Positions 42,626 to 53,486 of a DNA stretch of 64,000 nt are shown piece by piece. Source of the DNA: Desertimonas sp963786985 (GTDB lineage: Bacteria; Actinomycetota; Acidimicrobiia; Acidimicrobiales; Ilumatobacteraceae). Within the stretch, counting starts at the first letter, position 1; each line of letters starts with the position of its first letter. The stretch lies in NCBI GenBank assembly GCA_963786985.1, contig CAWBBL010000032.1, positions 82,201-146,200 on the forward strand. Direction: 5' to 3'. The notes below the pieces were generated by a model that was not told where the DNA came from, made no database searches, and saw only the letters and a program-made list of their open reading frames with translations. Made by a program: the position numbers and the translations under genes.

Positions 42626-43175
42626 CGGGCGAGAGGCTAGTCAGGGCGACCGCCGATGGACCGGACGGCGACCGCGGCATGAGTCTCGGCGGCGCAGGTC
42701 TGGGATCGCGCCGAGACTAGCTGGGCAACGTTCATCTCGTCGTTCGGGCGCTGCTCGGACCACTGCAGGCCGGCGAGCGTCACCGAGTGTAGGGGGTCGC
42801 ACGTCGACCGAGCTCGTCTCGACCACTCGCTCAACCACGACTGCCGTCGGTGATCAGCGCCGCTGACGGCGGGCGAACTCGACCTGCAGCACCCTCGACT
42901 CGCCCGTAGCCTGCACGAACGTGTCGACCTTCGCTGGGACGCGTGCCCCGCCGTGCCGCGAACCCGACCTCGCTCGCCGGTGCTGTTCGATCGAGCCTGC
43001 GTTACGGGTGGAAGAAGGCTGCGTCGGAATCCGCCGGCCAGGTGGGTGTTCGCCGCGGTTGATGGTGTACGAGCTATCCGCGGCCACGCCCCGAATGGCC
43101 GTCGGGCGGGCAGCTGCTGCCGTTGTGCTCGTCTTCGATCCGGCGCCAAAGGTCTTTCGCCACGCAACGGTGGCC
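42626..43175. other. 550 bases without a confident gene
   Basis: No frame here is convincing over its length. On the minus strand, the text STCDPLHSVTLAGLQWSEQR to the stop at 42637 looks protein-like and lies just upstream of the glycosyltransferase, so a frame-broken gene is possible. On the plus strand the FkbM gene may start somewhat before 43176. No promoter, repeat or RNA signal was recognised. Confidence 0.3.
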
Positions 43176-43930
43176 ATGCTCGTCGAGCTGTTCTTCGACA
43201 TCGTCGAGATTGCGAACGTCGAACGATTCGTCGAGGCCGGGGCGAAAGAGGCGTCCGCTTCGGTGAGGGCTTCGCGACAGTGCCGGAATCACGTCGGTTA
43301 CCGCGTTCGAGGCAAATCCATACACCTACAAGCGATTCGCATCCACGTTCGACGAGCTGTCCGATGCAAGTACGAGCATCTCGCACTCACCGACGCTCCG
43401 GCGACGTTTTGTTTCGCGTGCTGCTCGACGCCCGGCCGGGCGACCAAGTGCTGATGGAACCGGCTCGCTCCTCGAGCGGCGTCGGCTACGAGCCGGGATT
43501 CGCCGAGGTGCAGGTTCCGGCCGTGACAGCTCGACGACTACTTCGCCACCGAGGGCCAGCTGCCGCACAGCGCTGTGGATAGACGTGGAGGGTGCCTCGG
43601 GCGGCGTTCTTCGCGGCGCCGACAAGACTGCTCGCCGACACCGACGTGCTGATCATCGAGGTCGAGGAACGACCGTTCTGGGACGGCGACCCTTGGCTGC
43701 GTCCCACCGTCGTCGAGTACCTACACGGCCACGGCCTCAGGCCGGTCGCCAGGGACCTGCAGTCGCGCTTCCAGCACAACATCGTGTTCATCCGAGAGGC
43801 GTTGGCGGAGCGTACGGACGTGAGGGCGCGGCTCGATCGTTGGGCACACGACGTGTCGGACGCTCAGCGCGGCACCACATCCGCCGAGCTGAGCGTGGTC
43901 GAGAACCCAGGAAGCTGGCGAATCCGCTGA
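43176..43930 (+). CDS. FkbM-family methyltransferase (frame-broken)
   Basis: Read across the frames, this is an FkbM-type SAM methyltransferase. Such enzymes O-methylate sugars of surface polymers and antibiotics. In order: FFDIVEIANVERFVEAGAKE (start of the Rossmann core), VTAFEANPYTYKRFASTFDE (strand 2), KYEHLALTDAPATF, GYEPGFAEVQVPAVT, LDDYFATEGQLPHSA, WIDVEGASGGVLRGADK, VLIIEVEERPFWDGDPWLRP and VEYLHGHGLRPVARD. At least four breaks occur (near 43270, 43375, 43440-43530 and 43575-43630). The start ATG at 43176 is conservative; upstream VVLVFDPAPKVFRHATVA may belong to the protein. It lies beside glycosyltransferase genes and probably decorates the same polymer. Confidence 0.7.
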
Positions 43931-44042
43931 GAGGCTGTGTGTGTTGACGTGGGGACGCGGCGGGCGAAGGGCCAGCTCACTTGCCTGCGAAGCTGCGTAC
44001 GTCAGCGGTGTCTCGACGAGGGTGATCGAGCACCGCTCGCGT

Positions 44043-44448
44043 TCACGTCGTTGACACCACGTCGAAGCCGAGGCCGAGGGCGACGGGGATCTGCACCGGG
44101 TCGAACGTGACGTAGCGGACCGGGCGGGGGAGCCGTTCGGCCGCCGCGAGTTGGATCGCGTCGGCGAGGCGTAAGGGCTGTTCGCGCAGGAGCGTCGCTG
44201 CCGCGATCGAGGCAGCGTTGGTCGACGGGCACGACGGCGAAGCGGTCCCACTGCAGCCGAAGCGCGTCCTCGAGGTCGAGTCGCAGCACCGGCTCGTCGG
44301 TGAGCCGGTCGACGACGGCGAGTGCCTCGGTGAGCGACAGGGCGCTGACGCACACGGCGGAGTCGGCGTCGGCGAGCGCGTCGACGGCGACGGCGCGCGC
44401 GGGCGTGTCGATGTGCAGGGCGACGACGGCCGTGGCGTCGAAGAACAC
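44043..44448 (-). CDS. PIN-domain toxin (VapC-like ribonuclease, one frame break)
   Basis: A toxin of about 135 residues. The four acidic residues of the PIN nuclease site are present: Asp in VFFDATAVVALH, Glu in VSALSLTEALAVV, Asp in LRLADAIQLAAAERLPR and Asp in VRYVTFDPVQIP. The break is near 44205, between VPVDQ and the stretch ending IAAATLLREQPLRLAD. VapC-type toxins cleave tRNA or rRNA when freed from the antitoxin. The GTG at 44448 lies 2 bases after the antitoxin stop at 44451. It stops 112 bases from the FkbM gene. Confidence 0.85.
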
Positions 44449-44450
44449 GC

Positions 44451-44754
44451 TCAGCCGCGGACCTCGCGGAATGCGCGGTCGAGGCGGACGCCGCTCCACA
44501 CGGCGACCGGGGCGCCGAGGCGAGCGTGGTCGTGCGGCGCGGAGGTACGAGCGCGCCGGCGGCGACGAGGGCGTCGATCGTCACGTCGTCGCGCGCGTGT
44601 CCTCGACCGGCCCGAGGATCGCCAGCGGCCGGCCGCCGACGGTGACGACCAGTCGCTGCCCGCTCGCGGCGCGCCGCAGGTGGGCGGCGAGGTCCCCGCG
44701 CAGCTCACGCGTCCCGATCCGCGACTTCGTCCATGTGTACGCAAGTGTACGCAC
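44451..44754 (-). CDS. Phd/YefM-like antitoxin (one or two frame breaks)
   Basis: An antitoxin of about 100 residues. The DNA-binding half reads SRIGTRELRGDLAAHLRRAA followed by SGQRLVVTVGGRPLAILGPV, a typical Phd/YefM antitoxin N-terminal domain. The toxin-binding tail continues in another frame (VTIDALVAAGALVPPRR, then AVWSGVRLDRAFREVRG) and stops at 44451, two bases before the toxin start. Breaks near 44590 and 44535 are probably lost bases. The only start in frame is GTG 44754, which lies inside a direct repeat that is a likely operator. Confidence 0.75.
44735..44753. promoter_or_regulatory. Direct repeat, candidate toxin-antitoxin operator
   Basis: GTGTACGCA occurs at 44735-44743 and again at 44745-44753, one base apart. 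It overlaps the antitoxin start and is 46 bases from the divergent acyl-CoA dehydrogenase start. Antitoxins of this type repress their operon by binding such repeats; they could also touch the divergent gene. Confidence 0.5.
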
Positions 44755-44798
44755 AGCGACGTTGACCGATCGGCGAGCCGTCGGCAGGATCGATCGCC

Positions 44799-45916
44799 AT
44801 GAACTTCGCCTTCACCGACGAACAGGACGAGCTGCGCAAGATCGTGCGTTCCTTCCTCGAGGCCAAGAGCCCCGAGAGCGCAGTGCGCGAGCAGATGGAG
44901 ACCGAGCGCGGCTACGACGAGGCGGTGTGGTCGCAGATGGCCGAGCAGATGGGCCTGCAGGGCCTGCACATCCCCGAGGAGTACGGCGGATCGGGGTTCA
45001 GCTACGTCGAGCTCGGCATCGTCCTCGAGGAGATGGGCCGGGCCCTGCTGTGCGCCCCGTTCTTCTCGACGGTCGTGCTCGCCGCCAACACGCTGATCCT
45101 GTGCGGCGACGAAGCGGCGAAGAAGGACTACCTCCCAGGCATCGCCAGCGGCGAGACGACCGCCACCCTCGCCTTCACCGAGCCGTCGGGCAAGTGGGAC
45201 GAGTCGGGGATCGAGATGCAGGCGACGAAGAGCGCCGACGGCTTCACCCTGACCGGGACGAAGATGTACGTCCTCGACGGGCACATCGCCGACCTGCTCC
45301 TCGTCGTCGCCCGCACCGACGCAGGCGTCAGCCTGTTCGCCGTCGACGGCAACGCCGCGGGGCTGACCCGCACGCCGTTGTCGACGATGGACCAGACCCG
45401 CAAGCAGGCCCGTCTGGAGTTCGCAGAACACGCCGGCCCGGCTGATCGAGAGCGAGGGGATCGGCTGGGACTTCATGGCCAGGGTGCTCGACCTCGTCGC
45501 CGTCGGCCTCGCCGCCGAGCAGGTCGGCGGGGCCCAGAAGGTGCTGGAGATGGCCGTCGAGTACGCCAAGGTGCGCGTCCAGTTCGGCCGGCCGATCGGG
45601 TCGTTCCAGGCGATCAAGCACAAGTGCGCCGACATGCTCCTCGAGGTCGAGTCGGCGAAGTCGGCGGCCTACTACGGGATGTGGTGCGCCGCCGAGATGG
45701 ACGACGAGCTGCCCGTCGGTCGCCTCGCTCGCCAAGGCGTACTGCTCCGAGGCGTACTTCCACGCCGCCGCCGAGAACATCCAGATCCACGGCGGCATCG
45801 GCTTCACGTGGGAGCACCCGGCGCACCTCTACTTCAAGCGAGCGAAGAGCTCCGAGCTGCTGTTCGGCGACCCGACCTACCACCGCGAGCTGCTCGCCCA
45901 GCGCATCGGCATCTGA
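44799..45916 (+). CDS. Acyl-CoA dehydrogenase (two frame breaks)
   Basis: An FAD-dependent acyl-CoA dehydrogenase of about 373 residues. The N-terminal helical domain (FTDEQDELRKIVRSFLEAKS, QGLHIPEEYGGSGFSYVELG) is followed by the beta-barrel domain with LAFTEPSGKWDESGIEMQAT and FTLTGTKMYVLDGHIADLLL. The C-terminal helices have VEYAKVRVQFGRPIGSFQAI and IQIHGGIGFTWEHPAHLYFK. Breaks at 45423-45432 and 45715-45721 are exactly repaired by adding GA and CG. The substrate is unknown; this subgroup is common in actinobacterial lipid, sterol and amino-acid catabolism. It is divergent from the toxin-antitoxin pair. Confidence 0.92.
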
Positions 45917-46019
45917 GCGTCCGCGATCGCCACCCCCGTGTCCACGTCAGATCCGTGGCCGATCTGCACCGTGCCGCTGACCAAACGGTCTCGGCCACTG
46001 TCCGTACGCTCGGCGGCAG

Positions 46020-46479
46020 ATGGAGCCGATCTCGTGGGTGTTCGCTGGTCTCGCCGCCGTCGCGGTGTTCGTGATCGCCGCCGTCGTCGTCGGCCGTGAG
46101 GCGCACCGCCTCGATGCCGTGGCGCCGCGGTCCGTGTACATCGTCGACGAGGCCGTCGAGTTCGTCGCCGAGTACCTGCCCCGCCGAGACCCAGGCGCGG
46201 CTGACACCCGACGAGCTCGAGCAGCTGCTCACGGCGCACATGCGCTGGCTGCACTCCAAGGGCCTGCAGCCGACCAACGTCGTCGATCGCCGCCAGGACA
46301 TCACCACGCCGGTCGTGCTCACCGAGGACACCCTCGCCGGCTACCTGCTCGCCGAGGCCGAGCGGTCCGGGATCGTGATCCTCGACGACGTCGATGTCGT
46401 CAACGTCGTCGACGCCCACCTCGCCTACTTCGAGGCGATCGGCGCCGTCGGGCCGATGGCCACCGGCAACGACGTTTGA
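46020..46479 (+). CDS. Membrane-anchored protein of unknown function (one frame break)
   Basis: A protein of about 153 residues. One N-terminal membrane helix (WVFAGLAAVAVFVIAAVVVG) is followed by a soluble, acidic and mostly helical domain: LDAVAPRSVYIVDEAVEFVA, LTPDELEQLLTAHMRWLHSK and LLAEAERSGIVILDDVDVVN. A single break near 46185 (CTGCCCCGCC) divides these. I do not recognise the family, although similar anchored proteins are annotated only as hypothetical in actinobacteria. It lies 103 bases after the acyl-CoA dehydrogenase and is convergent with the GT2-TagF gene, whose last codons overlap it. Confidence 0.6.
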
Positions 46480-49107
46480 CGAGTGGCTAGCCCGTAACAG
46501 CGCTCAGAACCGATCGGCGGTCGCTCACGGCCGTCAGTCGGCCCCGGTCGCCCGGCGGTGGCGAGGGCGGGCGGGCGACGCATCGCCAGGATCGACTCGA
46601 AGACCCGCTCGCAGCACTTGCCGTCGCGGAATGCAAACGCCTGAGCCATGCGCTCGGCGTAGGGGTGGCCCGGCTCGAAATCCCGGTCGATCAGCGTCGC
46701 CAGTTCGTCGATAACGTCCGCCGCCTGTTCGACCACCGGCCCGAAGCCGTCGCACTCGTAGCTCCACTCGCCGCGGCGGTAGACGTGCTGGCCGGAGAAG
46801 AAGTCCTGGCGGTCGAACTGGAAGTAGATCACCGGCCGGTTGAGGTAGGCGAGCTCGAAGGCGTTCGACGAGTAGTCGGTGATCAGTCCCGCACCTCGGG
46901 CGAAGAGCTCCTGGATGTCGACGTCCGAGTAGCGGTACGTCTGGACGTGGTCGGGGAGCGCCGTCGGCGAGCAGATCAACGCTGCGTGGATGGGGAACGA
47001 AGGCGACGCGCAGGCCGGCGCGTTCGGCGAGCTGCGCGAGTCGTTCGGATTGGAGTAGCTCGCGCCAGCTGACGGCATACAGCGAGTCGAGAAATGTCGG
47101 GCTGCCGGCGAGCTGGCGGCGCCACGTCGGCATCACGAGCAGCAACCGCTCGGCGTCCGGCGCACCAGCGGACTCGGCGAGCCGCAACAGCCGGTCGTGG
47201 CGCGGCAGCCCGGTGAGGCGCACTTCGCGGTCGGTGAGGATGTAGGGCGTTCCGTCGCCGACGATCGACCGGTACTCGGCGTCGGTGGCGGTGATCATCC
47301 GATCGATCCTCTGTCCGTTCAACCGCCGTGACAGGTCGTCCTTGGTGACTCCGTGCTGGAGGAACGTGAACCTGCGCCGCCGCTTGCCGAACCGCCCGAT
47401 GTTCAGCGGGTTGATCGCCTGCGGGTCGTCGTGGGAGGAGATCAGCTCGACGGCGTTGACGATCAGCAGCACGTGTTCTGGCGTGCCGTACTCGACGAGC
47501 CGGAACCCCTCGCGTTCGAGGCGCGGCCAGTCAGTGGTGTCACGGTCGACGACGAACCAAGCGTTGATCTCCGGTCGGTGCTCGCTGACCCAGCGGTAGA
47601 GGTGCTCGGCGTTGTCCTGGGCCAAGTCGTTGCGATCGGTGAACACCCAGGCGTCGCGATACTCGGCGACCGAGCGTGTCGACGAGGAAGGGAGGCGTCG
47701 GTGACGCAGCAGCGTCGGGACGCTGCGACCGACGAGTGCGCCATGGCGGACCCGGCGGCGAGCGGCTCCGGCCCGTCGACGAAGGGTGCGAACGATCCGC
47801 GCCCGCCGCCCAGGCTCGGCGTTCGGCTGGGCAGAGCGCCGAACTACCGGCAGGGTCCGCCCATCGAGGACGGCGGTGAGCTCCCCGTGCGTCGGGAGCC
47901 AGGCGATGCGCTCGCCAGCCATCTCCCGACCGAGGTAGCGCAGCGCCCGCCACTTCCCGTGGACCGGATAGGTCGCCAGGCCGCCAACGTGGAACTCCTC
48001 GTCTGGCTGCTCCCCGCCGAAGTAGTAGCGGACCTGGGTGAGCTGCTGCTCGTCGTCGACTTGGCCGATGTCGACGACAGCCGGGCGGCGGCGCTCGCCC
48101 TTGGCGTCGATGAGCAAGGCGTTGCGCATGTCGAGCGACGCGCCGGGGATCGAGTAGCCGTCGATTGTCGCCACGTCGATGTGCCGCACGATCGCGGTGA
48201 GCAGATCGTGGAACTCGTCGGCGACGTCCTGGCCGACGAGACCCAGTGAGGACTGAACGCTTTCCTCCTGGCCGAAGTAGGCGAACAGGTCGTAGAGCAC
48301 GAGGTTCTGCAGCCACACCGGGGCGCGACCGCGTCGGGTGGTCACCTGTTCGAGGAGATCGAGGTACCCGTGACGCAGCACGTTGGTGAACTTGGCGGGA
48401 TCCGTCCAGCTGGCCTGGACGAGGGAGCTGGAGTCGGCGCGCCGCCGGTACTGGTACGTGGGACCGCGGAGGAAGGCGACCCGCGGGCGCTCGTGTTCGG
48501 CCAGGTAGCGGCCGGTGAAGTGGCCGTCCTCGAAGCTCGGTCTGATGCGCCCGTCGAAGCGGAGCCGGCCACTCTCGATCAGATCGGTCCGGTAGAACCC
48601 GGTCGCCGCACTGAGGTGGACGTAGCGGGGGTGTTCGGACAGGTCGACGACCCGATCGCGCATCCCGAAGCGGAACCTCAACGGGTGTCGGTCGCGCACC
48701 TTCCCGATCTGCTCGTCGAGCATCAACAGCCGGCAGGCGACGAGCTGCACGTCGGCGTCGTGGCGTCGGAGGAATCGGGTGACACCGGCGAAGTAGTTCG
48801 TCGACAGGATGTCGTCGGGGTCACAAAACGTGACCCATCGACCGGTCGCCTCATCGAGGCCGACGTTGCGCGCCGAGGACAGGCCGCCATTCGCCTTGCC
48901 CAGAAGCGTCGCCGATGGGGCGACCGAGGCGATCCAGCTCGCAATGACGTCGGCCGACGCGTCTGTCGAACCGTCGTCGACGAAGATCAGTTCGACGTCG
49001 TCTAGGTGGTGGGTCTGGGCGGCCAGCGAATCGAGGAAGTCGCCGAGGTAACGCTCGACGTTGTACGTCGGCACGACGACCGAGATCAGCGGTCTCCTGC
49101 GCATCAT
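46425..49107 (-). CDS. Bifunctional GT2 / CDP-glycerol glycerophosphotransferase (TagF-like)
   Basis: A two-domain protein of about 890 residues. The GT-A domain (residues 5-230) has ISVVVPTYNVERYLGDFLDS, VELIFVDDGSTDASADVIAS and WVTFCDPDDILSTNYFAGVT. A middle region follows. The Glyphos_transf domain (about 530-870) has AWFVVDRDTTDWPRLEREGF, FTFLQHGVTKDDLSRRLNGQ, GAGLITDYSSNAFELAYLNR and VIYFQFDRQDFFSGQHVYRR. This combination builds poly(alditol-phosphate) chains on glycans, as in teichoic acids. The break at 46954-46966 is repaired by one CG. It is divergent from the Stealth gene. The C-terminal end overlaps the convergent gene and is uncertain. Confidence 0.88.
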
Positions 49108-49270
49108 GACGTTCGATCGGTGCCTGCCACCTCGACCGACGCTATCCGTCCGCGCCGAACCGGCCTGATCGATGAGTGCCGAGAGAGCGGTCACGAAATG
49201 GTCTGTCAGTCGGCACGTCGGTCTCTCAGGGCACGTCGGCACGAAACGGCCCGGGGCTACCCTGCCAGCC

Positions 49271-50978
49271 GTGGTGTCGCTCCCGCACTGGCGATCGCGA
49301 TTGGCAAGAGTGCGCGGACTTGTCGGCGCGCTATCGGACCGACGGACGACTCCCGCCGGTCGTTGCCAGCTTGCTGCGCGAGACCAGTGCGCTGCGGGCG
49401 AGCGACCGCCTCGACCGACTGCTGGCGTCCGTTCGCCCGGCACTGGGCAGCCGCAGTGGAACCGCTGTCGTGCTGCGCCGTGGCGGTCGGCGAATGGCGG
49501 TTGCCGGCGCGGTGGCCGCGACCTCGCAAGCGTTGACCCACGACGTCGCCCAGCGCATCACCACGGCGTTCGCCGCCAACGGCGTCGACGTGTTCCTCGT
49601 CGATCGCCGCGCCGAGCACCTCGTGTTCGGGCTCTTCGACGAGTCGCGCCGTCGGGCGCTGGGACGCCCTTCAGCAGCTCGCAGCCGAGGACGCCTGGTA
49701 CGTCGACTGGCGGCGCGGCAACCGTCGACGGCACGGTCGCTCTCCAGCCGGGCGCCCTGCCCGAGCGGTTGCGGCGGGCGACGTTGTGGTCGGTCTACCG
49801 GGCCTGGGCGTCGGGCGACGGGGTCGTCGGGCCGGAGCAGGCATCGCAACTCACGTTCTGGGAGCCCGGAACGTCCGGGAAGCAGGAGATGATCGGCGTG
49901 CGTGGGCAGGCCCGCTTCGACGACCGCAGCGCGACGACCGTCGAGACGATCGACGGGCGGCCGTATCCCGGGCGTAGTGCCTTTCCGGTGAGCAACAGTC
50001 TCGAGCGCTTCGCTGGTGAGATCGACGTCGTCTACACGTGGGTCGATGGCTCCGACGCGACATGGCGAGCCGCCTTCGACGACTGGTCGGTGCGTGACGG
50101 TCGCGATCACCAGGCCGACCGCGATCTCGTCGCCGGGCGGTACCGGGACAACGGTGAGTTGCGCCACTCGCTGCGCTCGCTGTGGTTCGGGTGCGACTGG
50201 GTCCGGCGGATCTACCTCGTCACGGCCGATCAGGTGCCGGCGTGGCTCGACGCCGAAGACGAGAGGATCGAGGTGGTGTCCCACCGTGACATCCTCCCGG
50301 AGCACTGCCTGCCAACCTTCAACTCACACGCCATCGAATCCGCCCTGCACCGCATCGAGGGGCTCAGCGAGCACTTCGTGTATTTCAACGATGACGTGTT
50401 CGTCGGACGGCCGTTGCGCCCGGAACACTTCTTCACGTCGAGCGGCTTGCCGAAGGTCTTTCTCGGCGACGCCCGGGTGTCTGGCGTGGACGACGAACAA
50501 CAGATCGCCGTCGACAACGCGGCGATGCGCGGCCGGCAGTTGCTGGCTCGGGATTTCGGCCGCATCGCCGCGGTGAAGCCGTATCACGCACCCTTCGCCC
50601 TGCGCCGCGCGCTTCTCGACGACCTCGTCAAGCGCTACGCCGACGACGTCGAAGCGACAATGGCCCATCGCTTCCGACGTCCGGACGACCTCAGCATCGC
50701 CGCTTCGCTGGCCGGGAACTACGGCCTCGCAACGGGCCAGGCGGTGATCGGGACGCTGTCGGTCGAGTACGTGCACCTCGAGTCGGCGCGGTCCGCGCTG
50801 GCACCTCGATCGCCTCCGGTTGGGACGACGTTTCGACACGTTCTGCCTCAACGAGACGGAGACGGAGTCCGGCGACCGAATGCGGGCGACGGCCACGGTC
50901 GGCAACTTCCTCGGTCGGTACTTCCCGGTGCCGGCGCCGTGGGAGCGTGACGCCGGGCGACTTCTACACTCGGACTGA
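49271..50978 (+). CDS. Stealth-family capsular polysaccharide phosphotransferase (frame-broken)
   Basis: A sugar-1-phosphate transferase of the Stealth family, which makes phosphodiester-linked capsule or cell-wall polymers. Conserved regions are in order: CR1 EIDVVYTWVDGSDATWRAAF; CR2 DNGELRHSLRSLWFGCDWVR with IYLVTADQVPAWLD; CR3 PTFNSHAIESALHRIEGLSE with HFVYFNDDVFVGRPLRPEHF; CR4 FRRPDDLSIAASLAGNYGLA. An N-terminal domain of about 220 residues (TAFAANGVDVFLVDRRAEHL) is of the kind that precedes CR1 in this family. Breaks lie near 49330, 49665, 49720 and 50805. The start GTG at 49271 is uncertain. It is divergent from GT2-TagF and runs into the GT2-DUF115 gene. Confidence 0.88.
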
Positions 50979-53486
50979 TGTCCCACTGTCCAGCTCACCG
51001 GCGGTGGCGACGCCTTTGATTTCCCGCCGCGCTCGTTCGCTGATCCGGCGGTCGGCGAATGCCCTGTCAACGGTCGGCCTCGTCGGCATCGTGGGAGTGG
51101 CACGCCATGGGTTGCGGTGGCGGTGGCGGGCTGCACTGGCGAAGTCACGTGCTGCCGATGGCCCGTTGGGGCGGCTCGCCGAGAGCTGGCCGGCGACTCG
51201 CCTCCGGCGGTTGAGCCGACCGCATCGGTCGCCGAAGTTCGGCGCGCAGCCGACCTTCGGGGTCGTCATCACCGTCAACGGCGATGCTCACCTCCTCGTT
51301 GACACGCTGCGCAGTATCCGGCGGCAGACCTATCCGCACTGGCGCTGCGTGGTGGTCGACGACGCATCGCGAGAGGACGTCGGAGCGGTCGTCGAGCCGT
51401 TCTGCCTCGCCGACTCGAGAGTCGAACTGCTCCGCCACGGCGCTGCCGGGGGTGCTTCGGCCTCCCGCAACACGGGTCTGCGCCACCTCGACACCGAGGC
51501 GATGTTGTTCCTCGATGCTGCCGACCTGCTCACGTCGGACGCCTTGGAGATGGTCCGGCAGTGCCTCGATCGATGGTCCGATACCCCGGCGGTGGCTGGT
51601 GCCTACTGTCGAGTTGTCGAGGTCGCCGCGACGACCCGGAAGGCGGACCTCCGCGGCTTTGTGTCGGACGCCCCGAACAATCCGATCGACTGGATCAGCT
51701 ATGCCGGCGCCGGTGAGCTGGCCGCGCCACAAGTCATCGTGCGCCGGGAGCTCGTCGAGCGGAGTGGCGGGTTCGATGAGGCGCTCGACGACGAGGCGGC
51801 CGACGCCGATCTCCGCTTCCGCCTGCTGCGCCACGGCTATCGATTCGAGGGCACTGGCCGAGCGGTCGTCGCCCGTCGTCGGCTGCGGGCGAGCCGGCCG
51901 GGACGATCTCCCGTCATGTTCGCCAAGCTCGTCGACGCCGCCGAACAGTGGGCGGGGCTCGACGCCGCGCTCGTCGTCGGCCGGGGCGCGGCGGCGCCGC
52001 ACTCCCGCGCCAGGGCCGCGCTGCACCAAGCGATCGATGCCGCAACGGATCTGGGCAGGCGGTTCGGCGCGGACGGCTCGTTCGACCTGCACGGCGACCA
52101 GCGGACGCTCGCCATCGTCGACCTGTGGGCAGTACCCGAGGGTCGATGGAACGACATCGTCGAGGCGGCCGTGGATGGGGCGCGATCTTCCGGCGTGGCC
52201 GTCGACGACGTGCAGCGCGTCGGGGGAGTCATCGCCGCTGCGATCCTCGACCGCCCCGACGAGCCAGCGGACACGACGGCGGGGTACGACGCGACGCCTC
52301 AGCATCGGGTGGCCGATGTGCTGCTCGCTGCGGAGTCCGTTGCGGACGTCGAGGCGTTGCTGCAGAGTTCGGCGGCGACCGAGCCGAACGGACGGGTTGC
52401 GGCCATCGATCTCGAACTCGTCGCCGGGTGCAGCGGGGCGAACGACGCCTGGCGCCGTGCGGGCGTCGATGTCGTTCCCTATCACCACGTCGTCGGTGGC
52501 CTCGCCCGGTTCGCGGAGGTGATCGCCTGTGCCCCGTCCGGGCCGGTCGTCGCCGACCTGCTCGGCGCAGCCCGACAGGCCGATGTGAGCTGCTTGGTGG
52601 TCGACGTGCCGGGTCGCCCGGCCGCCTTGCCGTCGCAGCGCAGGCACGGCGAGCGGTCCGCCGATCCCGGCACCTCGTCCGTGGCGCGGCACCAGCTTTC
52701 CGGTGCAGCTGCCCCGCGAGGACGGTCCGCTCGACGTCGATTCGATCGAGCGGCTCGAGGCGCTGCGCGACCGGCATCGCGGCGAGACTGCGGTCGTCAT
52801 CGGCAACGGCCCGTCGCTCAACGAGACCGAGCTCGAGCTGCTCACCGACGTGCCGACGTTCGGCGTCAACGCCATCTTCCTGGCGCAGGATCGGCTGCCC
52901 GAGCCGATCACCTACTACGTCGTCGAGGACACGATGGTGTTCGAGGACAACGTCGCGGCGATCAAGGCCTTCGCCGCGGATTGGAAGCTGTTCCCGGCGA
53001 TGTACCGGCCGGCGTTCGAGGAGTCGGAGCTCGACGATCACACGATCTTCTTCCGGATGAACGCCGGGTTCTACGGACGCAAGACCGGCACGAAGTGTCA
53101 TCCGCGGTTCTCGCTCGATGCCACCCAGCGCCTCTATTGCGGGCAGAGCGTGACGATCATCAACCTCCAACTCGCCCATTGGATGGGCTTCCAGCGAGTC
53201 GTGCTGATCGGGATGGACTTCACCTACCGGATTCCTGAGGACGCCGACCGCCAGGGCGGCGCGGATCACGTCGCGCAGCGACGACCCCAACCACTTCCAC
53301 CCCGACTACTTCGGCGCCGGCAAGAAGTGGCACGATCCACGGCTCGACCGTGTGCTCGTGAGCTACCACCTCGCCGACGAGATCTACCGGGCGACCGGCC
53401 GAGAGATCGTCAACGCCACCGAAGGCGGCAAACTCGAACTGTTCCCGCGCCTCCCGCTACGCCAGGCGATCGGCTGGACGGGCTAA
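50947..53486 (+). CDS. GT2 fused to a DUF115/MptE-like transferase domain (two frame breaks)
   Basis: An 846-residue fusion. The GT2 domain (about residues 95-310) has FGVVITVNGDAHLLVDTLRS, CVVVDDASREDVGAVVEPFC and SASRNTGLRHLDTEAMLFLD. A spacer region follows. The C-terminal part (about 585-845) is DUF115 (MptE-like): TAVVIGNGPSLNETELELLT, TFGVNAIFLAQDRLPEPITY, VVLIGMDFTYRIPEDADRQG, SDDPNHFHPDYFGAGKKWHD and IVNATEGGKLELFPRLPLRQ. DUF115 is also the core of Maf flagellin nonulosonate transferases, and its GNGPSL motif resembles bacterial sialyltransferases, so a sialic-acid-like donor is possible. Breaks are near 52690 and 53265. GTG 50947 overlaps the Stealth gene. Confidence 0.85.

Noticed and set aside
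42637..43386. A 249-codon minus-strand frame
   Set aside because: Most of it is Arg-rich shadow text opposite the FkbM coding region; only its last 50 codons look protein-like and are noted as uncertain.
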